Shown in pieces: positions 45,644-62,757 of a DNA stretch of 64,000 nucleotides. The notes beneath the pieces are model-generated. The model made no database searches. It was given only the letters and a program-made list of their open reading frames with translations, and had not been told where the DNA came from. This DNA is from Azolla caroliniana. Taxonomy: Eukaryota > Polypodiophyta. The stretch is taken from positions 18,600,001-18,664,000 of the forward strand of contig JBHGNT010000015.1 of the NCBI GenBank assembly GCA_043228905.1, in the 5' to 3' direction. Position 1 is the stretch's first letter. Every line of letters begins with the position of its first letter. A program made the translations under genes and the position numbers.

Positions 45644-48352
45644 TTATTCAAAAGCAGCATGTTTAAGTCTCATGGCTTCAACTTTCTTTGCATCTTCTTG
45701 CATGCCAGCAGCTGCAAAGATGTTAGCCATGAGCACATAAGCTCCTCCAAGACCTTCATCTAATTGTATTACCTGATGAAAAGCTGATCTCCCAAGCTTC
45801 ACATTTCCCCATTTCCTACAAGCGCTTAATAATGCAATCCAAACTGGAGGATAATCAAACGATGGCATAATCTTAATCACAGATATAGCCTTATCGAAAT
45901 GTCCCACATACGCAAAACCAACCACCATGCATGTATGATGCTCCAAGTTCGGAGTAACACCATATTTCTCTACCATATTTCCAAAGAGCATTTGGGCTGT
46001 ATTCAATAGCCCAGAGTGATTGCATGCACTCAGAAAGCACACAAATGTGACCTCATCCGGAAAGAAACCCTCATTCTGCATTTGTTGTTGACACTTCAGT
46101 GCTTCGTGACCTTGTCCTTGTTGTGCATACCCGCCAATTAATGAATTCCATGACACTATGTCTCGAATAGGAAGCTCTTCGAGAAGTCTCCGTGCTTTTC
46201 CAAGAAAGCCACATTTGGCATACATATCTATCAAAGCATTTCCAATCATGACATATTTTTCGAGCAATCCTTTCATGACAATTTGATCATGGATTTGTTC
46301 GCCATTGTCTATGGCTCCCATGTTGGCACAAGCACTCAAGATACAAATAAATGTAACCAAATCAGGAGAAAAACCCTCATTTCCCATACGTGTGAGAGAG
46401 TTCCAAGCTGAGAGACATTGCCTTTGGTGAGAATATCCTGTAATCAATGCATTCCACGAGACAACATCTCGAAGAGGTAGACCTTCGAGCACCTCTTGTG
46501 CTTTTGAAATCAATCCACATTTTGCATACATATCAATCAAAGTGTTGCCAAGCGTAATATCCTTGTACAGCCACCCACTACGTGCACTTTCTTCGTGAAT
46601 TTGTATGCCCTCTACTATAGCTCCTAGACTACCACATGACTTTAATATACAAACAAGTGTAGTTGCATCTGGAGAGAGACCCTCACTTTGCATCTGTTTA
46701 AAACAAGTAAGTGCTTCATGACCTTGCCCTTGTTGAGCATATCCTGATATAAGTGCATTCCAAGTGACTACATCTCGAAAAGGAAGATCTTCGAGCACTT
46801 CTTGTGCTTTTAAAAGCATCCCCCATTTCGTATACATATCTACAAGAGCATTGCCAAGGATAACGTTCTTCTCCAACAAGCCTGTATCCACAATATCATC
46901 ATGAATTTGTTCACCCATGTCAATACGTTGTGTGCTTCCACACTCCTTCAAGATGCTGATATAGGTGACTGCATCTGGAAAGAGGCCCTCAATTTGCATC
47001 ATTTCAATATAAAATAATGCTTCATCAACTCGACCTTGCGAAGCATATCCAGTGATTAGAGAGTTCCAAGAGACCAAATCTCTTACAGAGAACTCGTCAA
47101 ACGTTCGTTTTGCCTTCGCAAGTGCTCCACATTTGGCATACATGTCCAATAAAGCATTTCCAAGCACGACATCATTCTCCAACAAACCTCTCCTCACAAT
47201 CTCAGCATGAATGTTTTCACCTATGTCTATTTTCCCTGTTTTGCTACATGCCTTCAACACACAAATGAAGATGATCGCATCCGGAGAGAGACCCTCACTT
47301 TCCATTCTATCAAAACAATTCAACGCTTCTTGGCCTTGATCCATTTGGACATATCCTTGAATTAGCGAAGACCAAGAGAATATGTTCCGAATCGGAATCT
47401 CTTCAAGCACTTGTTGTGCTCTTCTAACCATACCACATTTAGCATACATGTCCACCAATGCACTACCAAGCACAACATCCTTCTCGAGCAAGCCCATAGT
47501 CACAATCTCGTCATGAATTTGTTCACCTTTCTTGATACCTCCTTTAACACATCCACAAGCCTTCAATATGCAAATGAAAGTGACTATGTCAGGTGAGAAA
47601 CCCTCTTTTCGCATCCTTTCATAACATGTTAAAGCTTCATGGAATTGTTCATGAAGGCCATATCCAGCAATAAGTGCATTCCAAGTAACAACATTCCGAA
47701 CCAGAAGACGATCGAAAACCATTTGCGCTCTCAACAGCATACCACATTTCGCATACATATCCACCATAGCAGTGCCAAGCACAACATCCTCCCTTAACAA
47801 ATCCCTAGAGACAATCTCATCATGGATCTCTTTGCCCTTACCTAAATCTCGAGTTTTGCCACATGCCTTCAAGATACATGTGAAAGTGACAACATCTGGA
47901 AAGATACCTTCACATTTCATCCTTTTGAAGCAATCCATAGCTTGGGATCCATGGTTTTGATTGGCATAACCTGAAATTAGTGCATTCCAAGACTCTATAT
48001 TGGGGTCATGGAGCTCTTCAATCACTTCTTGTGCTTTAGTGAGAAAGCCACATTTTGCATACATATTGATCACACTAGCTGCCAAATAAGGGATCTTTTC
48101 AAGCAAACCCTTTCGAGTAACATCATCATGTAGTCTTTTTCCACGGATGAGATCTTTCTTCTTAGCACACGCCTTGAGTAAGGAAACAAAAATGAACCCT
48201 CTTCTTTGATCTTCATTGTTCATTTGATCCTTATCATGTTTTCCTCTGTTTTGTTTATCTTCTTTGCCTATATATGTATGAATAACCTTCGAATCTGAAG
48301 CTTCCAAGCTTGAGCTTGGGCCCAGGCCATAAAAATGAAGCTTCTTCGTCAA
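45644..48352 (-). CDS. PPR protein, PLS class, E-type end, no DYW domain (intronless)
   Basis: 902 aa in one exon. From about residue 50, roughly 100-residue cycles repeat: LLKACAK..GKRLHDDV, then VINMYAKCG..KAQEV, then WNALISGYA..EAL.CF.RM..EG..PD. I count about seven such P-L-S triplets to about residue 760. An E-type region follows (LSACNHSGLL, GVTPNLEHHTCMV, WIALLSACRKWGNVKLG, YVLMANIFAAAGM). The protein stops at MRLKHAAFE, exactly where relatives continue into the PG box and DYW deaminase domain. PLS proteins bind organelle RNA at C-to-U editing sites; one without DYW would need a partner in trans. No obvious targeting peptide was scored. A neighbour on the same strand 10 kb away is also PPR. 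The target RNA is unknown. Confidence 0.93.
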   Translation of the reverse strand: MTKKLHFYGLGPSSSLEASDSKVIHTYIGKEDKQNRGKHDKDQMNNEDQRRGFIFVSLLKACAKKKDLIRGKRLHDDVTRKGLLEKIPYLAASVINMYAKCGFLTKAQEVIEELHDPNIESWNALISGYANQNHGSQAMDCFKRMKCEGIFPDVVTFTCILKACGKTRDLGKGKEIHDEIVSRDLLREDVVLGTAMVDMYAKCGMLLRAQMVFDRLLVRNVVTWNALIAGYGLHEQFHEALTCYERMRKEGFSPDIVTFICILKACGCVKGGIKKGEQIHDEIVTMGLLEKDVVLGSALVDMYAKCGMVRRAQQVLEEIPIRNIFSWSSLIQGYVQMDQGQEALNCFDRMESEGLSPDAIIFICVLKACSKTGKIDIGENIHAEIVRRGLLENDVVLGNALLDMYAKCGALAKAKRTFDEFSVRDLVSWNSLITGYASQGRVDEALFYIEMMQIEGLFPDAVTYISILKECGSTQRIDMGEQIHDDIVDTGLLEKNVILGNALVDMYTKWGMLLKAQEVLEDLPFRDVVTWNALISGYAQQGQGHEALTCFKQMQSEGLSPDATTLVCILKSCGSLGAIVEGIQIHEESARSGWLYKDITLGNTLIDMYAKCGLISKAQEVLEGLPLRDVVSWNALITGYSHQRQCLSAWNSLTRMGNEGFSPDLVTFICILSACANMGAIDNGEQIHDQIVMKGLLEKYVMIGNALIDMYAKCGFLGKARRLLEELPIRDIVSWNSLIGGYAQQGQGHEALKCQQQMQNEGFFPDEVTFVCFLSACNHSGLLNTAQMLFGNMVEKYGVTPNLEHHTCMVVGFAYVGHFDKAISVIKIMPSFDYPPVWIALLSACRKWGNVKLGRSAFHQVIQLDEGLGGAYVLMANIFAAAGMQEDAKKVEAMRLKHAAFE

Positions 48353-49782
48353 TCTTCATTCCTTTCATGCCTCGTTCTTGTTCTCAATGAAAACGGTTTC
48401 TATAAGAGTCATGATGTGTGATTTCACATGTGCACAATCTGCACATTTGACCAGAACGTGGTGTCCTTTTAGGCAACACCATGTTGCTTGCCAAAGTATG
48501 GCATTTTTCTCTGTAAACTTCTGAATGCATGTGTGTGTCATCTACCATCAACAACTAATCATGCATCATGCACTCGCTGGGCATTCAAACACATAAGTGG
48601 AAGACACATCCATCGATTCAACAGTATTAACAACATTTATAATCCATAAAATGGAATTGTACAGTTCTGATCCACTTTGAATTTACTAATGTGACGGACT
48701 CCAACGCTCCAATTTGTGAAAGAAACAGATACAGAATCCTAACAATAACCGTGTTTTTCAATTTCCTTGTCATATAGTAAGTTCACTGAACATCTTCTTG
48801 GGTGCACACATCAACTAGACATTATATTACGCCACAGACTTTCAATATTTTCTCAATTTGTTTTAGTACTTTCAATATTTCCTGAGAATGATTGATAGAG
48901 ATTTTAAGCATAAAATGGTGTTGCATTTGGAATGGGTAGATTCCATTAGCACAACATACTCCGTTAAAACTCCACATTCATTATTTCTTATTGATGTGTC
49001 GGTTACTCCTAGGATTAAAAATGTCATATATTTGTGCAGTTGTGATTCATGTTGGATATATTTATTCAGAAACACATCTACTTTAGGGCCCACAAAAGCA
49101 TATTTACCACCTCCCCGCTGGTATTGATTTTAGCTCGGCTCAGAATGGAAGAGATTTTGATGATAAACTACCCAACATTTCATGTATTCCTCAACAACGG
49201 CCTATGAAACATGATCACCATCTCACATACAAGATAACCAGTTACAGTTATAGCCTCTTTTCCATATCCAAGCAAGGCCAATATAGAGAAGATGAGACAC
49301 TTGTTTGAGAACAGCAAAAGCTGTTCCATCATTTATAGCCTCCATGTTCTCTAAGGCCAAATATCATACAACATAACTTGTCATGAACACACAAAGACAA
49401 GATTGTAAAACCTTCAAATTTCTCAATTTGACGTTGTTCGTTCTATATGTATGGCATCAATACAAGGATTTCGGGTTTTTCACAATGGGTTTAAGTTTGA
49501 TGTTTGGAAAAACATCTCACCAATTAGTGTTCATCAACAAACATAGGCACACCCCACAACCGATTTATTTGTATCCCCAAAAAGGCAATGATACAACAAT
49601 CGTCAGTTCAAATATTCCACCAAACAGATCGCCAAATTACTTAGTCATGTCATGGTAGAATCAATTACATTTCTCTATTGCATGCTACTAAATCCCTTGA
49701 CCAAGTTAAAGAGTAAAGAGATCTTAAAATACATCATTGGTAAACAAAAACACCAATTGGGAAGAGAAATAGAGATTGTCGC
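48353..49782. other. Intergenic between PPR and MCM3 genes
   Basis: AT-rich DNA holding the PPR upstream region and the MCM3 3'UTR. No additional gene seen. Confidence 0.55.
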
Positions 49783-55553
<5,771 letters not shown>

Positions 55554-56700
55554 AGCTAGATGTATCTGTGTCTACTCAACAGAATGGTAGCAAAGAGAGT
55601 GAATTGAGCCTGGTTTGGCTAACACTGTTCTTCTTCAGAATCAGACCTTCCTCTCCCGTCTCCTTCCCTCTTCTCCAGCCTCCTCTCGACAGAGAATCAG
55701 AGAGACACACACAGACAGAGAGACACAGAGAGGAAGTGAAGGCTTGGTGGCGGGAAACGCATTTTGGCGGGAAACCCGACGCAGGTTTCACACGACGTGG
55801 CCAATCTTATGTCCGGACACACGCGTTTCCTGTCCGGCTTCACCTTTTATAGCCAAAGGTTTAAGGAGGTATGACGGAAAAGGATATGATAGAAGAAGGA
55901 GAAGGAGAAGAAGGAGAAGGAGAAAAAGAATGTGTGTACATTCCGGCATCCTCGGAGGGTTGTTGTAAAGCCGGTGGTTAATCTGAATCACTTACGAAAA
56001 AACCACTAGCGCTATACGAAGAGATGCATTATTATTTGGCAACCACTATACATATTCGGCTCAAAATAACCCTGGCACAACAAGGCCCATTCTCTCGTTC
56101 GGAGATCAGTTCGGCATTATGCTTTTGTGGACCCTAAAAGAATAGTATTTGGTTCTCCTTTCCTGCTTCCATCTATTTATGTTCCGCCCTTGTTGTTCGT
56201 CGATGACCTTGAATTGAGTCTTGGCTGAATCCTTCATGTTGTGACATACTGGCAAGGACAAGGTAGGTAGAAACTAAGCAAGGTTGGGAGGGAATTGAGG
56301 TGCTACTCAGAGGCAATATTAGGCAAGGTAGGAGAAAGTGAACAAGGAAATATGTTTGATAACTCGTGTTGCATCGTCTATTGGAAATCATTCCCAAAGA
56401 TCAAGCATTCAAGCCTTACCAAGAATTGAAGTAGATTAAGTACGTCGTTTTCTAAATAATATAAAGGTGATGAAACTTGACCTTACAAGCCACTTTTGGG
56501 CTCGAATCGGATGGTTGACCACATGTTCACAACACCAACTCTAAATGTTGATGAGAATCTTTGTGAAGTTTACTTTGAGACGTAACCATGTGACTTTATC
56601 TCATAAACATTACTTAACGATAAGTAAGTCATGGGTCCAAACGATAATTATCCTTGCATATTGGATGCTCCTCAAACACTACATAAATTTTGCACCTTGT
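55554..56700. other. MCM3 upstream region and intergenic DNA
   Basis: The first 250 bases are mixed-composition promoter-like DNA with 'TTGGCGGGAAA' (two GGCGGGAAA sites near 55750 and 55770). These match the E2F consensus TTTSGCGC-type core loosely and are common at replication genes; the assignment is tentative. An AAG-rich microsatellite lies at about 55890-55925. No gene seen in the remainder. Confidence 0.45.
55749..55783 (-). promoter_or_regulatory. Paired GGCGGGAAA motifs, possible E2F sites
   Basis: Two GGCGGGAAA motifs (about 55749 and 55773), each the core of the E2F site consensus (TTTSSCGS family), sit about 200 bases upstream of the MCM3 ATG. Plant MCM genes are established E2F targets. 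The exact spacing and motif support this, but binding is not shown. Confidence 0.6.
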
Positions 56701-57030
56701 CATAATTTTGCCTTGACACGAGATAAACTTGAGGTAGGAGGAAACGTCTTATAAAATATGCATTTTGCCCCATTTCTTAGGTGTCCAAGAAACATGTAGA
56801 TTTGTGAATATGGTAAGGAACCATGGGTTGTTCATGTTGACAACTTTGTTTCGCAGATTCCTCAAATGTTACTACATAATTTTGCCTTGACACTAGATAA
56901 ACTTGAGGTAGGAGGAAACTTCTTATAAAATATGCATTTTGCCCCATTTGTTAGGTATCCAAGGAACATGTAGATTTGTGAATATGGTAAGGAACCATGG
57001 GTCATTCATTGTTGACATTCCTCAAACCAA
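56701..57030. repeat. Tandem duplication, period 174
   Basis: CATAATTTTGCCTTGACAC through ATGCATTTTGCCCCATTT and GGTAAGGAACCATGGGT occurs at 56701 and again at 56875. The copies differ at a few positions only. Confidence 0.95.
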
Positions 57031-58683
57031 TCATTTCAAAAAACCATGGACCCACAAGAATGAACTAATACTTGATGGAATAATGAAGCCAATGGTACAC
57101 AACTATACCAATGGTTGGAGCAAGAGAGATTGTGCCTAGATATTGGAAGATGGGCCATAGGTGAATGGAGAGAATAAAGGAAGGGGGAGAATAAATTGAA
57201 ACGGTGAACCTCAAATGAACCCGACAATACACAAATGTACCAAGGGCACATGCGGCGAGAATTGGATGGAGAGAGCAAAAGGAAAGGGACAAGAATAAAT
57301 TGAAATATTGTATTGGAAAAGCCAAATCACCTATGAGATTGACCAATGTTCCAAAATGGGTAGCTAATCGCCCAATACGTCGTCATCTAAAACAATCATA
57401 AACAACTAGCTACAAAACCATCCCAATAACTTTGACATGGGTCTCTACCGTATGGCATCATGGTGCCAGGTGTGCACATCATAATTTGCTTACCAAAAAT
57501 ATGCACAAAATAATACAAGTTATCCTTCAATGTAGATATTTCCTATCATGTGAAGATCCTTGTGCCTTCAAAAGGGTATAACTGAGTTGACTCTTAACTA
57601 TTGGTGATGGGTGATGCTCCACATGGGTGATGCTAAAATAACCTATGACCTCCATTATTGAAAAGCCTCAAATGAACATTGAGATCTCATTATAAGTTGT
57701 GCATCATTTTATGTGATGCGCGTTCATCTCTAAGTTAATGTAATGTTGATTCAGGAGCCAATACCATAATAAGTTGAGCATCGACATATTGTATGGACAC
57801 AATAAGTTGAGTACGTTATGTCGTGATGATCTGAGAGCCATGTTATAGAATCGGTATAAAATCGCTTATATGGCCAGTGTATCAAGCAAACTTAACTTTG
57901 TACATGGTTCCTGTAATCATCTCATCGAATATACGATTCAAAATGAGTCAGAGAGAGTGGGAATAACAACACTCTAATGGCGTAGCGAACTCACTTGAAT
58001 AAACCCTGCAGTGTTTGCAACCAATAATTCTATTGCCTCATCGAGGTCAATAATACCCCACATGAGCTTCATGCTACGCCCAAGATATGGATGCAATACG
58101 TTCATCAATTTGAACCTGACAAGAACTATGCCAACAATTTGCTCAACTCGTGCTCAAAGCAAGGAGATATATATAAATTGGCCAACAAATCACTAGAAAA
58201 TGTGTGCCGTGGCCTCACCCTAGAAGATAATGAATGCGATTGCACCTCATCGAAAGGTACCTGAGAGTTGTGTGAAGAGATCCAGCCAACAAACCAACAA
58301 CCCTATTAAATATGCTTGTCCATGCATAGCTTCTCGAAACATGGTTGTTTACCATGCTTATCATAGTTGTTTCCATCAACAATTCCATCTATCCTTTATC
58401 TCCCTCCGCACCTTACCCAACCTTTTAGTTGGCATTCACCATGGCCACACTTCTCCAATTCCTCATTATGCATTCCTATCCTTCCAACCTTAGTTGTTTG
58501 CATCTTGGAGCTCTTCTAGATCAGCTTGAAACTCCAAAATATGGCAGATTGCAAGACAATGAACCCAAACTCAAGTCAACATAACTTAAATAAAGTGGAG
58601 TTGGATGATTTGGGTGTTTTATCTTGTCATGGACTTGTTTACCTCATGTCAATCAGCTCCACGTGCCAAAGGAAATAATGTTG
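57031..58683. other. Intergenic, no gene seen
   Basis: AT-rich DNA without a recognisable gene; the right end includes the 3' side of the PPR-DYW gene. Confidence 0.55.
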
Positions 58684-60882
58684 TTAACTGGGAACCAGCA
58701 TTGGTGTGTTAAAATTTTGGCATTCATAATAATTGTGGCAAATACATCTTCCATCCTCAAAAATGTGAACACGGTTCATATCACTCACTTGAATCTTGCG
58801 ATTCTCTATCATTGAAATAAGAGAAATGGCGGAATGGCAATCTCCACAAATCTGCATATTCTTCGTAACACGTATAGGCACACTTCTGGGAGTATTAATC
58901 AAGGCACACGCAATAGACAGCTGCTCACTATAGCCACACAACACATACTTTTTCACCTTTTTATCATCAACAATGTCTTTTGATGATGCCCAATGAAGAC
59001 CCGGGGAATACCCATGTTGTGATAGTCTCTGATGAATATCCTCTAGCTTTCCATATATATGAGTACTTTGTGGATGCTTCTGATCAGGCGAATCAAATGA
59101 ATGCACGTTCCTATCAGGATCAGTCCACCAACAACATCCTTGCATCTTCCATGCTTTATTCTTCATCCTTAATGCTTCGATTCCATCTGCCTCCGTTTGC
59201 ATACCTACAGCAGCATATATCTTTTCCATACAAACATAAGCAACTGAACATTTTTCATCTATTTGTATCGATTGCTCGAATGCCCATCTCCCAAGCTTCA
59301 CATTCCTCCATTTTCTACAAGCACCCAATATGTTCAGGAATAGTGGAAGATGTCCAGAATATGACACCTCATCAAGCAGGGATTTTGCCTTGTCAAAATG
59401 TCCAGCACGGCCAAATAGACCAATCATACAAGTGTAATGTTCTAGTGTTGGGGTGAGACAATAAACAACACGCATTTCATTGAACAACTTTTCGCCTTCC
59501 ATCACGAGTCCTGCATGACTACATGCATTAAGCAAGAGAATAAAAGTAATCAAATTCGGTCGAATATCTTCTCTCCTCATTTTTATATACAAATCCATAA
59601 CTACATTAGCTTGACCTAAGTGAGCATATCCAGCAATGAGAGCATTCCAAGATACAACGTCACGTATTGGAAGTTGCTCAAATACTTCTTGTGCTCTCTC
59701 AAGTGCACTACATTTGGAATACATGCCTACTAACGTGTTTCCGAGCACAATGTCTTTCTTTAGTAACCCTCTCTTTGACACCTTAGCATATATATCTTCC
59801 CCTATCTCTAGAGCCCCAACCACACCACATGCTTTCAAGATGCAAACGTAAGTTAAAAGATCAGGCTGAATTCCTCCATCTTGCATTTGTTTGAAGCATT
59901 TCAATGCTTCTTCATTGAGTCCATGTTGGGCATACCCAGCAATCAAAGCACCCCAAGACACGACATCTTGTATTGGAAGCTTATCAAATACTTCTCTTGC
60001 TTCCTCTAGAGCACCACATTTGGAATACATGTCTACAAGTGCAGTGCCGAGACAAATATCTTTGTGCAATAACCCTTGCTTTCTAACTTCGGCATCTATA
60101 TCTTTTCCAGTCTCTAGAGCCCCCGCAATACCACAAGCTTTGAGAACACATATATATGTGACTACATTTGGACAAACTCCCACATCTTGCATTTGTTTGA
60201 AGCATTTCAATGCTTCATCACCAAGGCGATGTTGGACATATCCACCTATCAAAGCACTGAAGGAAACAACATTCGGCATCGGTAGTTCGTCAAAGACTTC
60301 TTGTGCTTTTGCTAGTGCACCACATTTTGAATACATGTCCACCAATACATTTCCAAGAACTACATCTTTCTTCAATAAACCTTGTCGCCTGACCTCAGCA
60401 TCAATGTCTTCCCCAATCTCTAGAGATCGCATAATACCACAAGCTTTCAAAATTGATGCATAAGTTACCGCATCAGGATACACTCTCTCATCTTGCATGT
60501 CTCTAAACCATTCTAATGCTTCCTTAGCAAGGCCATGTTGGACATATCCAGAAATCAATGCATTCCAAGATACAACATTGCGCACCGGAATTTGATTAAA
60601 TACTTCTTGTGCTTTCTCTATGGCACCACATTTGGCATATGCTGTAATCAGAGTAGTAGCAATATAAACATCCTTCGTAATCAAGTCTTCCTTGACAAGA
60701 TCACCATGTATCAACTTTACTTTCAACATATTTCTTTCTTTGCAGCATGATTTTAACATATTCAAAATGTGCAATCGGTCATGAAACTGATGCTTGTCCA
60801 GAAGCTTAACATCATCAACCACGTTACTTGTGAAATTTGCTTTCATCACCGTATTCAACCAGATTTTACCGTGGAACTCCAC
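58684..60882 (-). CDS. PPR protein, PLS class, with degenerate DYW domain (intronless)
   Basis: 732 aa in one exon. PLS-type PPR cycles (about residues 38-440) repeat LKACG..GEDIDAEV, VDMYSKCGALAKAQEVF and VSWNALIAGYAQHG..EALKCFKQMQ. E-type motifs follow (NACSHAGLV, PTLEHYTCMI, GACRKWRNVKLGRWAFE). A PG-box-like piece reads MQGCCWWTDPDRNVHSF, then HPQSTHIY. The last about 110 residues align with the DYW cytidine deaminase, but key residues differ. The HSE zinc/catalytic motif is YSE (Tyr codon 58930-58932). The C-terminal Trp of DYW is gone (CICHNYYE), and 14 more residues trail on. CGDCH and the RVHIF His are kept. Relatives edit organelle C to U. This copy probably binds RNA but may not deaminate alone. 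Confidence 0.92.
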   Translation of the reverse strand: MEFHGKIWLNTVMKANFTSNVVDDVKLLDKHQFHDRLHILNMLKSCCKERNMLKVKLIHGDLVKEDLITKDVYIATTLITAYAKCGAIEKAQEVFNQIPVRNVVSWNALISGYVQHGLAKEALEWFRDMQDERVYPDAVTYASILKACGIMRSLEIGEDIDAEVRRQGLLKKDVVLGNVLVDMYSKCGALAKAQEVFDELPMPNVVSFSALIGGYVQHRLGDEALKCFKQMQDVGVCPNVVTYICVLKACGIAGALETGKDIDAEVRKQGLLHKDICLGTALVDMYSKCGALEEAREVFDKLPIQDVVSWGALIAGYAQHGLNEEALKCFKQMQDGGIQPDLLTYVCILKACGVVGALEIGEDIYAKVSKRGLLKKDIVLGNTLVGMYSKCSALERAQEVFEQLPIRDVVSWNALIAGYAHLGQANVVMDLYIKMRREDIRPNLITFILLLNACSHAGLVMEGEKLFNEMRVVYCLTPTLEHYTCMIGLFGRAGHFDKAKSLLDEVSYSGHLPLFLNILGACRKWRNVKLGRWAFEQSIQIDEKCSVAYVCMEKIYAAVGMQTEADGIEALRMKNKAWKMQGCCWWTDPDRNVHSFDSPDQKHPQSTHIYGKLEDIHQRLSQHGYSPGLHWASSKDIVDDKKVKKYVLCGYSEQLSIACALINTPRSVPIRVTKNMQICGDCHSAISLISMIENRKIQVSDMNRVHIFEDGRCICHNYYECQNFNTPMLVPS

Positions 60883-62201
60883 AAAGCTGAAGCCCTTTTA
60901 ACTTAATTATTGATAAAAGTGTGGTTAGGAGCATAAGGCCTATCCACCATGGTTTTCCCTGTGTGTGTGTGTGTGGTGGATAAAAACCAAACAAAATCAA
61001 AACAAAAGAAATGGGCAACAATCCAGAGAGGCCCTGCCCTGTTATCTTGTCTCATCCAGAAATTTGAAGGAATCACGGAGAACTAGCTAAAAACACACAA
61101 GCTTGAAAACATATCCTTCTTGAGCTCATACATACATACATACATACATACATATGCATACATACATACATACATGCATGCATCCATGCATATATGTATG
61201 TGTGTGAGTAACAAGTGTATACACTCTTATGTACGTATAAGCCACTAGTAAAATATAGGTAGGAGGAAACACCAAAATATCCCCCAAACTTTTGGATATT
61301 TACATGAATACCCCCGAGTCTTTTGCCCTATCATGTATGTTTTATAAACAAACTGAGAAGACGTTAACGCAAATCGCAATGACTTCTTGGAATCAGATGG
61401 CATGTTGTGGATAGTTTGCCCTATCGTATTTTAGGAACAATCAGAAAACCAGCAAGTAAAAGAGGTTAGTGCAAGTCACAACAAACATTGTGAAATCGGC
61501 TCAAGTTTGCTAGGGTCGTGAGACGAGAACTTCGAAAATTCAATTTGTTTAGGAGACACAAACAAAAGCCTTGTCGAAACATAACCAAAACGTGCACATG
61601 TCACTTTTTAGCAGGCCAATTGTGCTTACTAAAAATGTAAACATGATAGCCAATATATAGTCAAACCCCTTATCATTGCTCAACATTATAATTTATGCAC
61701 GACTTAGACTCTCCATACACATGCTAGTCCATGTACATATTGTATCATGACCATATGCCCAAACTATTCACATCTTCACCTATACTACTAGATGATAATC
61801 ATATCAAAGACTTGTCTTAATAATGTATCTTACACCCTAAGGGTGACCATGTGTTGGTGTTTGCACACATGCGTGAATGCCAATTAGGGGGGTGGACAAG
61901 AAATGAGAGTAGAACAAACTAGAAATATTAAAGAACTAAATTAGACAAGATAAACAAATGGAATGTGGAATCATCTTCGACCATTACTTGTCTCATGTAG
62001 TGACAACAATATTTATGCTCATTTTAAATTGGAACTACAATAGCACTAGATCAATCAAGTGTCTCAACCCTCCCGATGTTTAACAACAAAACATAAACTA
62101 TAATATGTATTATCTTGTTAAATTGTATTGTCTCAATGACTTTGTTGGAAACATTGAATATTGCACAAAAAATGTATGTTCATTATCTATTTATAAGACT
62201 T
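60883..62201. other. Intergenic, no gene seen
   Basis: Contains the PPR-DYW upstream region, a (GT)n run at about 60960-60974 and AT-rich DNA up to the copia LTR. No reading frame of note. Confidence 0.55.
61127..61180. repeat. (CATA)n microsatellite
   Basis: About 12 CATA/CATG tetranucleotide units, with a few substitutions. Confidence 0.95.
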
Positions 62202-62498
62202 TGTTGAGAATCAAGCTCAACTTGGTCTAGTGTGTGAACTCACCTTGAGAGTGAAGAGACACTCCAACGGTCAAGAGTCACCATTATGTCACCACTTTGT
62301 ATTCTAACATTAAGTATGAGTCATAGAATCATATTCTATGACACATAACTTATGAGCTTTCACATTCCCCATGCTCCATGAGGCTTGTAGTTAATGAAGA
62401 GAGAGGGTGACTACATAAAGCACCCTCCTCCCACCTTGTATAATGTTGCGTCTTTCTCCTTAAATGTCAATATATCTTTTACATTGCGTATTCCTTGA

Positions 62499-62536
<38 letters not shown>

Positions 62537-62592
62537 CACACACAGTTCACACCTATTCCACTTCACAAGAATCCATCTCTTGATTCTTTACA
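62202..62592 (+). repeat. Probable 5' LTR of the copia element
   Basis: Starts TGTTGAGAATCAAGCT, a common copia LTR opening, and ends TTTACA directly before the primer-binding site, so TG...CA ends are met (391 bp). A TATA-like TGTATAATG lies at about 62438, and a (TC)n tract at 62500-62533. The left boundary is a judgement because the right LTR is not in view. Confidence 0.6.
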
Positions 62593-62604
62593 TGGCATCA
62601 GAGT
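62593..62604 (+). other. Primer-binding site
   Basis: TGGCATCAGAGT differs from the usual plant copia site TGGTATCAGAGC (pairs with initiator tRNA-Met 3' end) at two positions. It sits immediately after the LTR end. Confidence 0.75.
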
Positions 62605-62757
62605 GATTTGGTAGCTCGATCTAGCCCATTCACCTCATCGTGATCATGTGTTGTGCTCCACGTCGACGACCAAGAACTGGCTCATCGCTATCGTAGTTTC
62701 GCTACATAGCTCGCATTCAAAGAGAGAAGAACAAGAACAAGAACAAGAATCGACATA

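Noticed and set aside
59891-60463. 190-codon plus-strand frame over the PPR-DYW gene
   Set aside because: Antisense shadow that repeats only because the PPR motifs repeat.
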